Origin: Theocolax elegans | Taxonomy: Eukaryota > Arthropoda > Insecta > Hymenoptera > Cerocephalidae | Direction: 5' to 3' | NCBI GenBank assembly: GCA_026168455.1 | Contig: CM047426.1 | Coordinates: 83,107,986 to 83,171,985, forward strand | Length of the DNA: 64,000 nucleotides | Shown here: piece after piece, positions 1 through 10,707 of the stretch | How positions within the stretch are numbered: the first letter of the stretch is position 1 | Layout: the number at the start of each line of letters is the position of its first letter | Notes under the pieces: model-generated | What the model saw: only the letters and a program-made list of their open reading frames with translations | Databases searched by the model: none | Told to the model about the DNA's origin: nothing | Translations under genes and position numbers: made by a program

Positions 1-69
1 CAAATCGCGGCCGAACGCGCACCTACGCTCAGGAAACTGAAGGAGGCCTCGTTCGAGGTGATGGTTTAG
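1..69 (+). CDS. Partial 3' terminal exon of an unidentified host gene
   Basis: Frame 1 is open from the first base and ends at TAG (67-69), giving 22 residues that finish with KEASFEVMV. The stretch is clearly GC-richer, especially at third codon positions, than the AT-rich DNA that begins about 100 bases later, which is the usual look of an insect coding exon next to its 3' UTR. An AATAAA at 514-519 could be its poly(A) signal. The start, any splice acceptor and the rest of the protein lie left of the window, so no family can be named. The C-terminus ends in a hydrophobic valine, as PDZ-binding tails do, but that is speculation. Alternative: frame 3 is open slightly longer, to a TAG near base 100, but reads less like protein. 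Confidence 0.4.
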   Translation, partial: QIAAERAPTLRKLKEASFEVMV

Positions 70-1424
70 AGCTAACGCTTGGCTTTTCCTAGACTACCAA
101 GCTTTCGGATATACAGGAACGAGCTCTAACGAATTACTCGGTATAAGAAACCACTAGTATCTAGGATACAAGGATTTTCTTTTTACGACAATTTATTCAT
201 TATGGTCATCATTGATTAAACGTTTTATATTTATATTATTTCATTTTCTTCAAGGCGCTTTCATTTTAATGATAAATACAAAAGTATAATTTAAATAATT
301 AACATTTACATTGGTTTTATTACACATTAACTTTATAACTTTTTAGTTCACGTGTATCTAGTGTAAAAAGCTCAGATTTTCTCTTCAGATTTCACTGTTT
401 TTTAATTCAATTATTTATTAACATACGTATGGTAGTGTTTACTTTTATTTTTTAAGTACACCGTATTATACACCTTAATTTAACCGTTTCTTAAAATAGT
501 AACAATTTAACTAAATAAAAACTTTGAGCTAGTTTACGTTACTGCCAAATTAATTTACGTGACTGCTAATTTGATAATAAATTATTTTTATGTACTTATC
601 GGTAATTAATTTGTTACAGACTTATTATTTATTAAAGATCTATATTAGCTTGACATAGATTTGCGAGAATATCGATCTTGACTGTATACCTGTATAGTAT
701 TTTAGTAGACATCATAATCAACTTTCAATTAATTTTAGAGTATCACTTAAATTAATACCTTCAATAGATATTGCCCTACTTATTCGGCGAGTGCGTCCGG
801 TCTAGGATATATAGATATTTTGTGCCAACTTTCGGAAATGATAATTTATTTAAAACGTTAAATTTAACTCAACTTAAAAGTTAGACTATGAAGCTTAATT
901 TCTTCAAATTTATAACCTAGCGAATTGAAAATTTTAAACTGAATAGGTAATTTTGTTTAAAATTTCGATACCAATGCTATACGTTTGAAGTATAACAAGT
1001 ATTATTTGCATTTGTATTAAACAAATTAAATTTATATACCGGTTTATTCATCCAGCCAAAATTAAACAGTTTACATTGCACTTAAATTAAAATAAGATTA
1101 ATTACAGATACCCTTAATGTAGATTCATCAAAATAAACATTGCCCAATTTGAATGGATACATCCTCGTTTATACAGATGTATATGTGTAGGTATATATAC
1201 ATCTAGGTGTTGCACTAAATCTAAACCGTCGTAATTAAATGCTTCATCAAAACATTAAGCGGCCAAGTGCAATAAATAGCCTCGTTGAAAGCTTCTTAGC
1301 TCTAAAGTTGTATAGCTCGTATAACTCTCCGACAGGGAGGAAAGGTAGGAAACAGATGTCACTTGGGTGCACAGAGCCCCGAGGTCAAGAGCTTCAGCCT
1401 TCTCTTCCTAACTCCCTTTCTCCC

Positions 1425-1426
1425 TT

Positions 1427-1459
<33 letters not shown>

Positions 1460-1460
1460 G
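1425..1460. repeat. (TC)n(TA)n compound microsatellite
   Basis: A pyrimidine-rich run becomes a perfect TC repeat and then a TA repeat. Similar CT-to-AT compound tracts occur at 5645-5687 and 9761-9793 at the edge of the duplicated block. Confidence 0.85.
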
Positions 1461-1709
1461 TTTCAGTCTCTCGTTGCGCTTTGACTTTATCTGCATCTCC
1501 CTCCCTCAGTCCCCCACCTCGCTGTCGGATTAGCAAAAGCACGCCAGAGCGTGGTATTACAATTTTAAGCATTGTAATCCGCGCGCACCATCGGAAGGTC
1601 TCGACTAACCTGAGAGGGAAAGACACTGTGAAATAGAGAATAGAGAGAGAAAGGGAGAGAGAGAGGGAGAAAACGAAATTCCGGAAATGTAGGGGTTACG
1701 AGGAACTAG

Positions 1710-1742
1710 ACGCGTTAGTGTTACATCTCTGATGTAACGCGT
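1710..1742. other. Short dyad symmetry around ACGCGTTA / GATGTAACGCGT
   Basis: GTTACATC, a 3-nt spacer and GATGTAAC form a perfect 8-bp hairpin. ACGCGT lies on both sides, offset on the left by a 6-nt insertion. It sits in a GC-richer island. It could be a protein-binding dyad or chance; nothing else identifies it. Confidence 0.35.
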
Positions 1743-3354
1743 TGGCTTCTAAAGTGCTGACAGTGACTAAACCGACCTAATGAAAAACTAGGGGAAAACG
1801 AAAATTCTTTTCCAATACAATATTGACGTGACAATCATTCCATATTATGACTCTATAGAACTTATTTTACATTGTTTTTGAATTAATCTTACATCGAATA
1901 GCGAATACTAGTAAAATCTATATTTGATAAAATAAAGATAGCATACATATTGCACATAAATAAATTTGCTGCGGCATTAATTTAACAATGTATATTTAAT
2001 AAACCTTTATAGAAGTATTATAATAAATATTTAAAACGTTGTTTAATTATAATCTATACATATCGTAATTTATTTATTTTAAAATTTAATAAAACAAAAT
2101 TAATCTATATTACAATAGAATTTTATTATATACAAATTTTAATTAGCAAGAATTAAATAAATAATTTTATATTTAATCCATAATTATATGAATAATTTAA
2201 AATAATTATGCAATTCCACAATACAAGTAAATATAATAATACAAAATTCAAACTCGCTATACACAGAAGATTATTATTACAAAGTAATATTATTTTATAT
2301 CATAACCGAATATCTTAATTTTTTAATTTTATATTTAACTTGAGCAAGATCATAGCAACAAACAATAACTATATTTTTTTATAAATATACCATCCTAAGA
2401 GTTACTTTTCTTGAATAATTGAATAAATTTAATGAAAACATTAATCTTTCTTTGTATGTATCCGAACGATACGAAGATAGCGATTTAGTGAATTTGCTAT
2501 ATTTGTCAAATTAATTTTTATAATCAACAAATTGTAACTAATTTGTTATATTTATTTAATAACTATTAATAGATTGACGACCGTTAATTTATTTAATTAA
2601 ACGAAAAGAATATGTTGTTACCACATTGCTCGTTGATGTAATTAACTCATTGGCATGTATACAGTTAAACGAATAAACTCTCTCGAAATGATTACGATTG
2701 CGTTGGAAAAATCAACGTCTCGTGTCGTCAGTACATCTCTAAATAAACACTGTAGATTCGCGTCGTGACTTTTAGACATTTCTTTTAGCTCACATTTTAC
2801 GTTATACTCCAAGCCTGTCAACTCGTAACTACATGCTATCTCACGTCCAGCCGAAAGAGCTACACGTAAAAATGTGATATACGCAACGGCTACGCGTCCA
2901 GTTTTGCACTATACCCTCGCGCAATCAGCGTTCCTTTGCAACCTTCCAACCTCATCTTTCTCTCGTAATATGCATATATAATGCCAGGCCTCTTGATAAG
3001 CTTTTTTTGCTGCTTCCTCTTTTATTTCCCGTAGATGTATGTGTCCTGTGAGCATGTGACGAGATACAAAATGAAGATGCCATAGTTAGCTACACTTTAT
3101 TTCGTCCACTTATTTTCTTCGTTTTTTTTCCTTCGTTGTTTAGATTATTATACTGGCACATTCTTTCGCTTGCTTTATTCCCGATTGTCGAAAGAACAAT
3201 GAAAAGAAATTTTTTTCCTTTCTTCCATATCATTTTCGCGGAATATATATACTTTCTTTGGCATGATTTCTGCGAGATTTTTTTTAGCTCACTTTCTATT
3301 TCTTTTTTTTTAAATTCTGTGTTAAAGAAACGAATGTACTCTTCAGAAAGAAAT

Positions 3355-5644
3355 TTTAATCATAAAATAACTCTCTTGGCGTCTTTTTCCATTATTACGG
3401 GAGATGTTTTACTATGGTAGCGAAAAGTTTCTAAATAATTTACTTACCTTTAATAAGACCGGTGGTTTTCCGTTTTCATCCGATTTACCTAAAGATTATC
3501 ATTATACATATCTTTAATTCAGTTATTGCACAACTATAGTTGATAGATTTTTAATACTTTTAAATAAATTGTGTCAATATTTCAATAGCTCTTTTAAATA
3601 TTATCATATTAAATCTAGAATGTAAAGGGTAAAATATAATTCCTCTTTATTTGAATATGCTCACAAATTTTTTAAACGACAATAACTAAAATAGAGTATA
3701 TAAATGTAGCGGAAGGTAATTTATCAGTCTAAAACTATGTGATGCTAAATGGCCCATTTCTGGTTAGAAAAGCGTTTTCATTTACGATGGAATTTATGCC
3801 AGGAGGGTCCATTCTTTGAATAAAAACGCGAGCATCTAGTGTAAAAAGGGAAAGGTGATATATGAAAGGCCATATCAATTACGAAAATAAAATTGTTAAA
3901 CGCTTGGTCACTTACGAACCCATAGATTCACGTGTTACTGTCGGCACATCGGAAACGGTACGTATGAGCATCCGTGCAACCCCTTAATTTCCCTCGGAAT
4001 CCCATTTTTCAGAGTTTCCTCGGTAAAATTATCGTCCTTTCCTGCCCATTCCCCAAAAGGACACGTACAAAGAAACACCAGCGCGCTAATTCCCGTCGCA
4101 GTCCTCGAAGCTTCATACATAAACTCTCCCTCTATGCTAGCTGGAAATCGCTACGGATATCCTGGTTTATTGAGAAGCATTGTACCACCTCTTTCCGGGG
4201 GCTTTTTATCCGCGTGAGACTCGTCCGCCGAAACTCGCGCCCGAAAAGAAAAACTTATTTTTCTTCTTCATCCAGGTTCTTTGGGTCTATACATATATAT
4301 ATACATACATACATACATACGAAGAGGAGAAAGAACCCGGATGTTGGATACAAAAGCGCTCGGCGACCAATGCCAACTCAGCTAGATGCGACCGGATGGA
4401 TTCGTCTGTATGGGCTATTCCACGTGAAATCGTCGAGTGGAAAATTTTAAACCGTTGTAACTTCGTGAATCTGAATTATTTCGTTTCAGAACTCGGCGGA
4501 GGTGTAAGGAAGCTTATAAATTAATAATGATCTGATATCCAATGTGGTTCCACTACAGTATGTATGTTTCTGTATTTACAGTCATTCACTAGTATTTCAC
4601 ATTCTTTTTTCTTTAATATTTTTCGCAAATTATACATTATAAAGCTTTCTTGAGGAATAAAAAGCGAACGCTAGAGTCAGAGGTGTGTACACGCGCCATT
4701 AACTTTTCGAGAAAAGATACAATCAGATATGATAAAGACGCAGATTAGCTGGATTATCTTAAATTTACAAAGCATTTCAAGTCCTATACATGAAAAATTA
4801 ATTATTATTCATATTAATAATATTAATTACAATTGTAAATTTAAAGATATTTAATTAATGCATTTTAAAATTTACTTATTCACCAGTGAATTAAAACTTA
4901 TAAATAATGCACATGATTTTATTCACTAACTACGTTTATGCAATCATCCACTGGAAAATATGAGAAATTCTGCAAAAAAAAGTGCTGAAAATAAAAAGCT
5001 GAATGAAAAAAGTATTACATTTTTATTTTCAATCAGATGAAATTATATTTCCTACATATTTATGTATATTTTTTAATTTAGTTCGTGGAATGTTCCAAGA
5101 GACGTGAAATGCGAGGGTAATAAAAGTATGAAAAATGTAATATCAACGTTCTCGAATCATTCACTTCTCAATAGTAAATAAAATATTTATCAAAACGCAA
5201 AATTTTTAAATATACAGAAAACTTTATTTTAAAAATATATCTTAATTGAAAACAATTCATGCATCGCGAAGAATCGTACATTCTCACCTAACTTTGTATC
5301 TCTTCGTCGTTGGCTGGACCTTTTCGGGAGTGATACGTCAATCGTCGAAAGAGAATAGAAAACGGTATAGTCGGGACAATTTTGCACGAGAGAACAATAG
5401 TGTAGGGGGTGGACGACTGAAAAATACGAAACTTGACGCTACAATTTTTTAATTTGACGCGTCATCCCGGTGTCGCCTTTGACGTGACAGCTGCGTTAGC
5501 AAATTTTTCGTTTGTTTCCTCTTTCTATTTTGTTTCATTCCTCTCGCGCTCCCACCTTCTCCCTTTTCGGATGCTCTTTGTGAGAAATACATATGTAGAA
5601 ACGATTCTTAATACGGAACAATTGTTATTAAAGATATGAGAATC

Positions 5645-5689
<45 letters not shown>
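3355..5689. repeat. Segmental tandem duplication, copy A (unique part)
   Basis: From TTTAATCATAAAATAAC at 3355 the sequence matches 7465 onward almost base for base for about 2.3 kb (offset 4110, growing to 4117 after indels). By eye there are only about a dozen differences, for example GCGCGC versus GTGCGC near 4082 and a shorter TA/TACA microsatellite at 4288-4321. The right end is a CT/AT microsatellite (5645-5687) followed by the first ~440-bp repeat unit. Frames of up to 158 codons here have no protein-like features and end in microsatellite-coded tyrosine/isoleucine/histidine runs, so no gene is called. The part at about 3900-4500 is GC-richer than its surroundings. Confidence 0.9.
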
Positions 5690-5694
<5 letters not shown>

Positions 5695-6205
5695 TGGGTA
5701 AACAACCCCCCAAGCCATCATACCGTACTATCGAATAGCTAATATACAATAGAAAGTAAAATCTTCAGTTGTCCGTACTTTATCAAATTTAGGCAAAAAT
5801 GTGTACGTTAAAATATGTTAAAGAATTTCATTCCTATTACAGCAAAGGAAAGCAAGGTGAATTGCATGAATAGGAATGGGTAATAAGTTCATCTCTTAAG
5901 GTCATTGTACAATGGAATGTAAGATTTCTAATGTCATGTGAATCTGAATGAATTGAATGTAATAATTTCCATCTCTTAAGTCATTGTACAATGGAATGTA
6001 AGATTTCTATTATTGATATCGAATCATGCACTTCTACTTAAATTTATATTTAGACAAGTGATATTATCAAAAGATTATTATTTTTATTTAATCTGTTATT
6101 ACTACTCTTTGCATTATCAAAGCAAATGTTTATTAATGAAATTAAGGAATTTACTTATTAAATAATTTAGTCGTTTATGCAGTTTTACTTCTATATATAT
6201 ATATA
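5690..6205 (+). repeat. ~440-bp repeat, unit 1 (long form)
   Basis: Starts with GTAAACAACCCCCCAAGCC and carries the family's landmarks in order: the AATAGCTAAT block, CATTGTACAATGGAATG, TATTGATATCGAATCATG, and a terminal TTTACTTCTATATA run. It is about 75 bp longer than the other units. The CATCTCTTAAG...CATTGTACAATGGAATGTAAG segment is present twice (about 5891-5930 and 5970-6008), an internal duplication. Confidence 0.85.
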
Positions 6206-6650
6206 TTTTTGTAAACACCCCCCAAGCCATCATACCATATTTTTCTATACTATGAAATAGCTAATAATACAATATAAGTAAAATCTCAGTTGTCGTAACT
6301 TTAGCAAATTTGGCAAAAATATACGTTAAATATTTTAAAAATTTCATTTCCTATTATAAGGCACAAGGAAGCATGTCTTAAGTCATTATACAATGGAATG
6401 TAAGATTTCTATTATTGATATCGAATCATGTACTTCTACTTAAAATTTATATTTATACAAGTGATATTATCAAAAGATTATTATTTTTATTTAATCTGTT
6501 ATTACTACTCTTTGCATTATCAATACAAATGTTTATTAATGAAATTAAGGAATTTACTTATTAAATAATTTAGTCGTTCATGCAGTTTTTCTAGGAAGGT
6601 TGGGTTATTTTTCGATATTGATGAACTAATCAATTTATATATATATATAT
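6206..6650 (+). repeat. ~440-bp repeat, unit 2
   Basis: Starts TTTTTGTAAACACCCCCCAA and ends in a TA run. Compared with the other units it has an 11-bp insert (about 6240-6250) and lacks the segment between the AAGGCACAAGG block and CTTAAGTCATT. Its 3' end carries CTAGGAAGGTTGGGTTATTT (about 6591-6610), shared with unit 5. No coding potential. Confidence 0.85.
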
Positions 6651-7088
6651 TTTTGTAAACACCCCCCAAGCCATCATACCGTACTATAAAATAGCTAATA
6701 ATACAGTATAAGTAAAATCTCAGTTGTCGTAACTTTAGCAAATTTGGCAAAAATGTACGTTAAATATTTTAAAAATTTCATTTCCTATTATAAGGCACAA
6801 GGAAAAGCATGTGAATTCTGATGAATATGAATTATAATAATTTCCATCTCTTAAGTCATTGTACAATGGAATGTAAGATTTCTATTATTGATATCGAATC
6901 ATGTACTTCTACTTAAAATTTATATTTATACAAGTGATATTATCAAAAGATTATTATTTTTATTTAATCTGTTATTACTACTCTTTGCATTATCAAAGCA
7001 AATGTTTATTAATGAAATTAAGGAATTTACTTATTAAATAATTTAGTCGTTTATGCAGTTTTACTTCTATATATATATATATATATTA
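6651..7088 (+). repeat. ~440-bp repeat, unit 3
   Basis: A canonical 438-bp unit from TTTTGTAAACACCCCCC to the TA run that precedes unit 4. Its end is the TTTACTTCTATATA form rather than the GAAGGTTGGG form, so two 3'-end variants alternate within the array. Confidence 0.85.
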
Positions 7089-7464
7089 TTTTTGTAAACA
7101 CCCCCCAAGCCATCATACCGTACTATAAAATAGCTAATAATACAATATAAGTAAAATCTCAGTTGTCGTAACTTTAGCAAATTTGGCAAAAATGTACGTT
7201 AAATATTTAAGAATTTCATTTCCTATTATAAGGCACAAGGAAAAGCATGTGAATTCTGAATGAATATGAATTGTAATAATTTCCATCTCTTAAGTCATTG
7301 TACAATGGAATGTAAGATTTCTATTATTGATATCGAATCATGTACTTCTACTTAAAATTTATATTTATACAAGTGATATTATCAAAAGATTATTATTTTT
7401 ATTTAATCTGTTATTACTACTCTTTGCATTATCAAAGCAAATGTTTATTAATGAAATTAAGGAA
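7089..7464 (+). repeat. ~440-bp repeat, unit 4, truncated at the duplication junction
   Basis: Matches unit 3 until GAAATTAAGGAATTTA, where it switches into copy B of the segmental duplication. Both donor sequences share the microhomology TTTA(A) at the switch, so this looks like the breakpoint of the 4.11-kb tandem duplication. Confidence 0.85.
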
Positions 7465-9760
7465 TTTAATCATAAAATAACTCTCTTGGCGTCTTTTTCC
7501 ATTATTACGGGAGATGTTTTACTATGGTAGCGAAAAGTTTCTAAATAATTTACTTACCTTTAATAAGACCGGTGGTTTTCCGTTTTCATCCGATTTACCT
7601 AAAGATTATCATTATACATATCTTTAATTCAGTTATTGCACAACTATAGTTGATAGATTTTTAATACTTTTAAATAAATTGTGTCAATATTTCAATAGCT
7701 CTTTTAAATATTATCATATTAAATCTAGAATGTAAAGGGTAAAATATAATTCCTCTTTATTTGAATATGCTCACAAATTTTTTAAACGACAATAACTAAA
7801 ATAGAGTATATAAATGTAGCGGAAGGTAATTTATCAGTCTAAAACTATGTGATGCTAAATGGCCCATTTCTGGTTAGAAAAGCGTTTTCATTTACGATGG
7901 AATTTATGCCAGGAGGGTCCATTCTTTGAATAAAAACGCGAGCATCTAGTGTAAAAAGGGAAAGGTGATATATGAAAGGCCATATCAATTACGAAAATAA
8001 AATTGTTAAACGCTTGGTCACTTACGAACCCATAGATTCACGTGTTACTGTCGGCACATCGGAAACGGTACGTATGAGCATCCGTGCAACCCCTTAATTT
8101 CCCTCGGAATCCCATTTTTCAGAGTTTCCTCGGTAAAATTATCGTCCTTTCCTGCCCATTCCCCAAAAGGACACGTACAAAGAAACACCAGTGCGCTAAT
8201 TCCCGTCGCAGTCCTCGAAGCTTCATACATAAACTCTCCCTCTATGCTAGCTGGAAATCGCTACGGATATCCTGGTTTATTGAGAAGCATTGTACCACCT
8301 CTTTCCGGGGGCTTTTTATCCGCGTGAGACTCGTCCGCCGAAACTCGCGCCCGAAAAGAAAAACTTATTTTTCTTCTTCATCCAGGTTCTTTGGGTCTAT
8401 ACATATATATATATACATACATACATACATACATACGAAGAGGAGAAAGAACCCGGATGTTGGATACAAAAGCGCTCGGCGACCAATGCCAACTCAGCTA
8501 GATGCGACCGGATGGATTCGTCTGTATGGGCTATTCCACGTGAAATCGTCGAGTGGAAAATTTTAAACCGTTGTAACTTCGTGAATCTGAATTATTTCGT
8601 TTCAGAACTCGGCGGAGGTGTAAGGAAGCTTATAAATTAATAATGATCTAATATCCAATGTGGTTCCACTACAGTATGTATGTTTCTGTATTTACAGTCA
8701 TTCACTAGTATTTCACATTCTTTTTTCTTTAATATTTTTCGCAAATTATACATTATAAAGCTTTCTTGAGGAATAAAAAGCGAACGCTAGAGTCAGAGGT
8801 GTGTACACGCGCCATTAACTTTTCGAGAAAAGATACAATCAGATATGATAAAGACGCAGATTAGCTGGATTATCTTAAATTTACAAAACATTTCAAGTCC
8901 TATACATGAAAAATTAATTATTATTCATATTAATAATATTAATTACAATTGTAAATTTAAGGATATTTAATTAATGCATTTTAAAATTTACTTATTCACC
9001 AGTGAATTAAAACTTATAAATAATGCACATGATTTTATTCACTAACTACGTTTATGCAATCATCCACTGGAAAATATGAGAAATTCTGCAAAAAAAAGTG
9101 CTGAAAATAAAAAGCTGAATGAAAAAAGTATTACATTTTTATTTTTCAATCAGATGAAATTATATTTCCTACATATTTATGTATATTTTTTAATTTAGTT
9201 CGTGGAATGTTCCAAGAGACGTGAAATGCGAGGGTAATAAAAGTATGAAAAATGTAATATCAACGTTCTCGAATCATTCACTTCTCAATAGTAAATAAAA
9301 TATTTATCAAAACGCAAAATTTTTAAATATACAGAAAACTTTATTTTAAAAATATATCTTAATTGAAAACAATTCATGCATCGCGAAGAATCGTACATTC
9401 TCACCTAACTTTGTATCTCTTCGTCGTTGGCTGGACCTTTTCGGGAGTGATACGTCAATCGTCGAAAGAGAATAGAAAACGGTATAGTCGGGACAATTTT
9501 GCACGAGAGAACAATAGTGTAGGGGGTGGACGACTGAAAAATACGAAACTTGACGCTACAATTTTTTAATTTGACGCGTCATCCCGGTGTGCGCTTTGAC
9601 GTGACAGCTGCGTTAGCAAATTTTTCGTTTGTTTCCTCTTTCTATTTTGTTTCATTCCTCTCGCGCTCCCACCTTCTCCCTTTTCGGATGCTCTTTGTGA
9701 AGAAATACATATGTAAGAACGATTCTTAATACGGAACAATTGTTATTAAAGATATGATAA

Positions 9761-9793
<33 letters not shown>

Positions 9794-9795
9794 TA
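7465..9795. repeat. Segmental tandem duplication, copy B (unique part)
   Basis: The second copy of 3355-5689. The TA/TACA microsatellite (about 8398-8436) is one TA and one TACA longer than in copy A, a 6-bp difference that accounts for most of the change in offset. Small indels lie near 9590 and 9700 (CGGTGTCGCC versus CGGTGTGCGC). The few differences imply a recent duplication. No gene is supported in either copy. Confidence 0.9.
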
Positions 9796-10267
9796 TTTTT
9801 GTAAACACCCCCCAAGCCATCATACCGTACTATAAAATAGCTAATAATACAATATAAATAAAATCTCAGTTGTCGTAACTTTAGCAAATTTGGCAAAAAT
9901 GTACGTTAAATATTTTAAAAATTTCATTTCCTATTATAAGGCACAAGGAAAAGCATGTGAATTCTGAATGAATATGAATTGTAATAATTTCCATCTCTTA
10001 AGTCATTGTACAATGGAATGTAAGATTTCTATTATTGATATCGAATCATGCACTTCTACTTAAAATTTATATTTATACAAGTGATATTATCAAAAGATTA
10101 TTATTTTTATTTAATCTGTTATTACTACTCTTTGCATTATCAAAGCAAATGTTTATTAATGAAATTAAGGAATTTACTTATTAAATAATTTAGTCGTTCA
10201 TGCAGTTTTTCTAGGAAGGTTGGGTTATTTTTCGATATTGATGAACTAATCAATTTATATATATATA
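9796..10267 (+). repeat. ~440-bp repeat, unit 5
   Basis: A full unit following copy B, ending with the GAAGGTTGGGTTATTTTTCG variant and a TA run. It is the left arm of a large inverted repeat with the next feature. Confidence 0.85.
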
Positions 10268-10707
10268 TAGAAGTAAAACTGCATGAACGACTAAATTATT
10301 TAATAAGTAAATTCCTTAATTTCATTAATAAACATTTGTATTGATAATGCAAAGAGTAGTAATAACAGATTAAATAAAAATAATAATCTTTTGATAATAT
10401 CACTCGTATAAATATAAATTTTAAGTAGAAGTACATGATTCGATATCAATAATAGAAATCTTACATTCCATTGTACAATGACTTAAGAGAAGGAAATTAT
10501 GACAATTTATATTTATTCAGAATTCACATGCTTCCTTGCGTCTAAAAATAGGAAATGTCTTAAAATATTTAACGTATATTTTTGCCAAATTTGCTAAAGT
10601 TACGACAACTGAGATTTTACTTATACTGTATTATTAGCTATTTTATAGTATAGAAAAATATGGTATTATGGCTTGGGGGGAGGGAGGGGGGGTGTTTGCA
10701 AAAATAA
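10268..10707 (-). repeat. ~440-bp repeat, unit 6, inverted
   Basis: Reads as the reverse complement of the unit: it starts GAAGTAAAACTGCATGAACG and ends with GGCTTGGGGGG in place of CCCCCCAAGCC. It has diverged more than units 2-5, with an expanded G run and changes around 10485-10560. With unit 5 it forms a foldback with ~430-bp imperfect arms joined at a TA run. Confidence 0.85.
10675..10692 (+). other. G-run, possible G-quadruplex motif
   Basis: Three consecutive G runs (6, 3 and 7 long) separated by single A residues, at the outer end of the inverted unit. The direct units carry only a C6 run on this strand, so the tract has expanded here. Several arrangements of four GGG blocks are possible. 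Confidence 0.6.

Larger units (their letters stand above)
70..3354. other. AT-rich spacer or 3' UTR, no gene seen
   Basis: Strongly AT-rich DNA with no convincing reading frame. The first few hundred bases may be the 3' UTR of the gene ending at 69 (AATAAA at 514-519). A GC-richer patch at about 1320-1760 holds a pyrimidine/TA microsatellite, a GA-rich tract (about 1636-1675) and a small dyad. The 94-codon frame at 3136-3420 is T-rich low-complexity sequence that runs into the duplicated block and is not called as a gene. Confidence 0.6.

Noticed and set aside
3974..4524. Frames of 158 and 114 codons in copy A, repeated as 160 and 116 codons in copy B
   Set aside because: They overlap in different phases, are partly coded by the TA/TACA microsatellite, and differ between copies only by that repeat. 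No domain or splice pattern is seen, so the duplication alone explains their recurrence.
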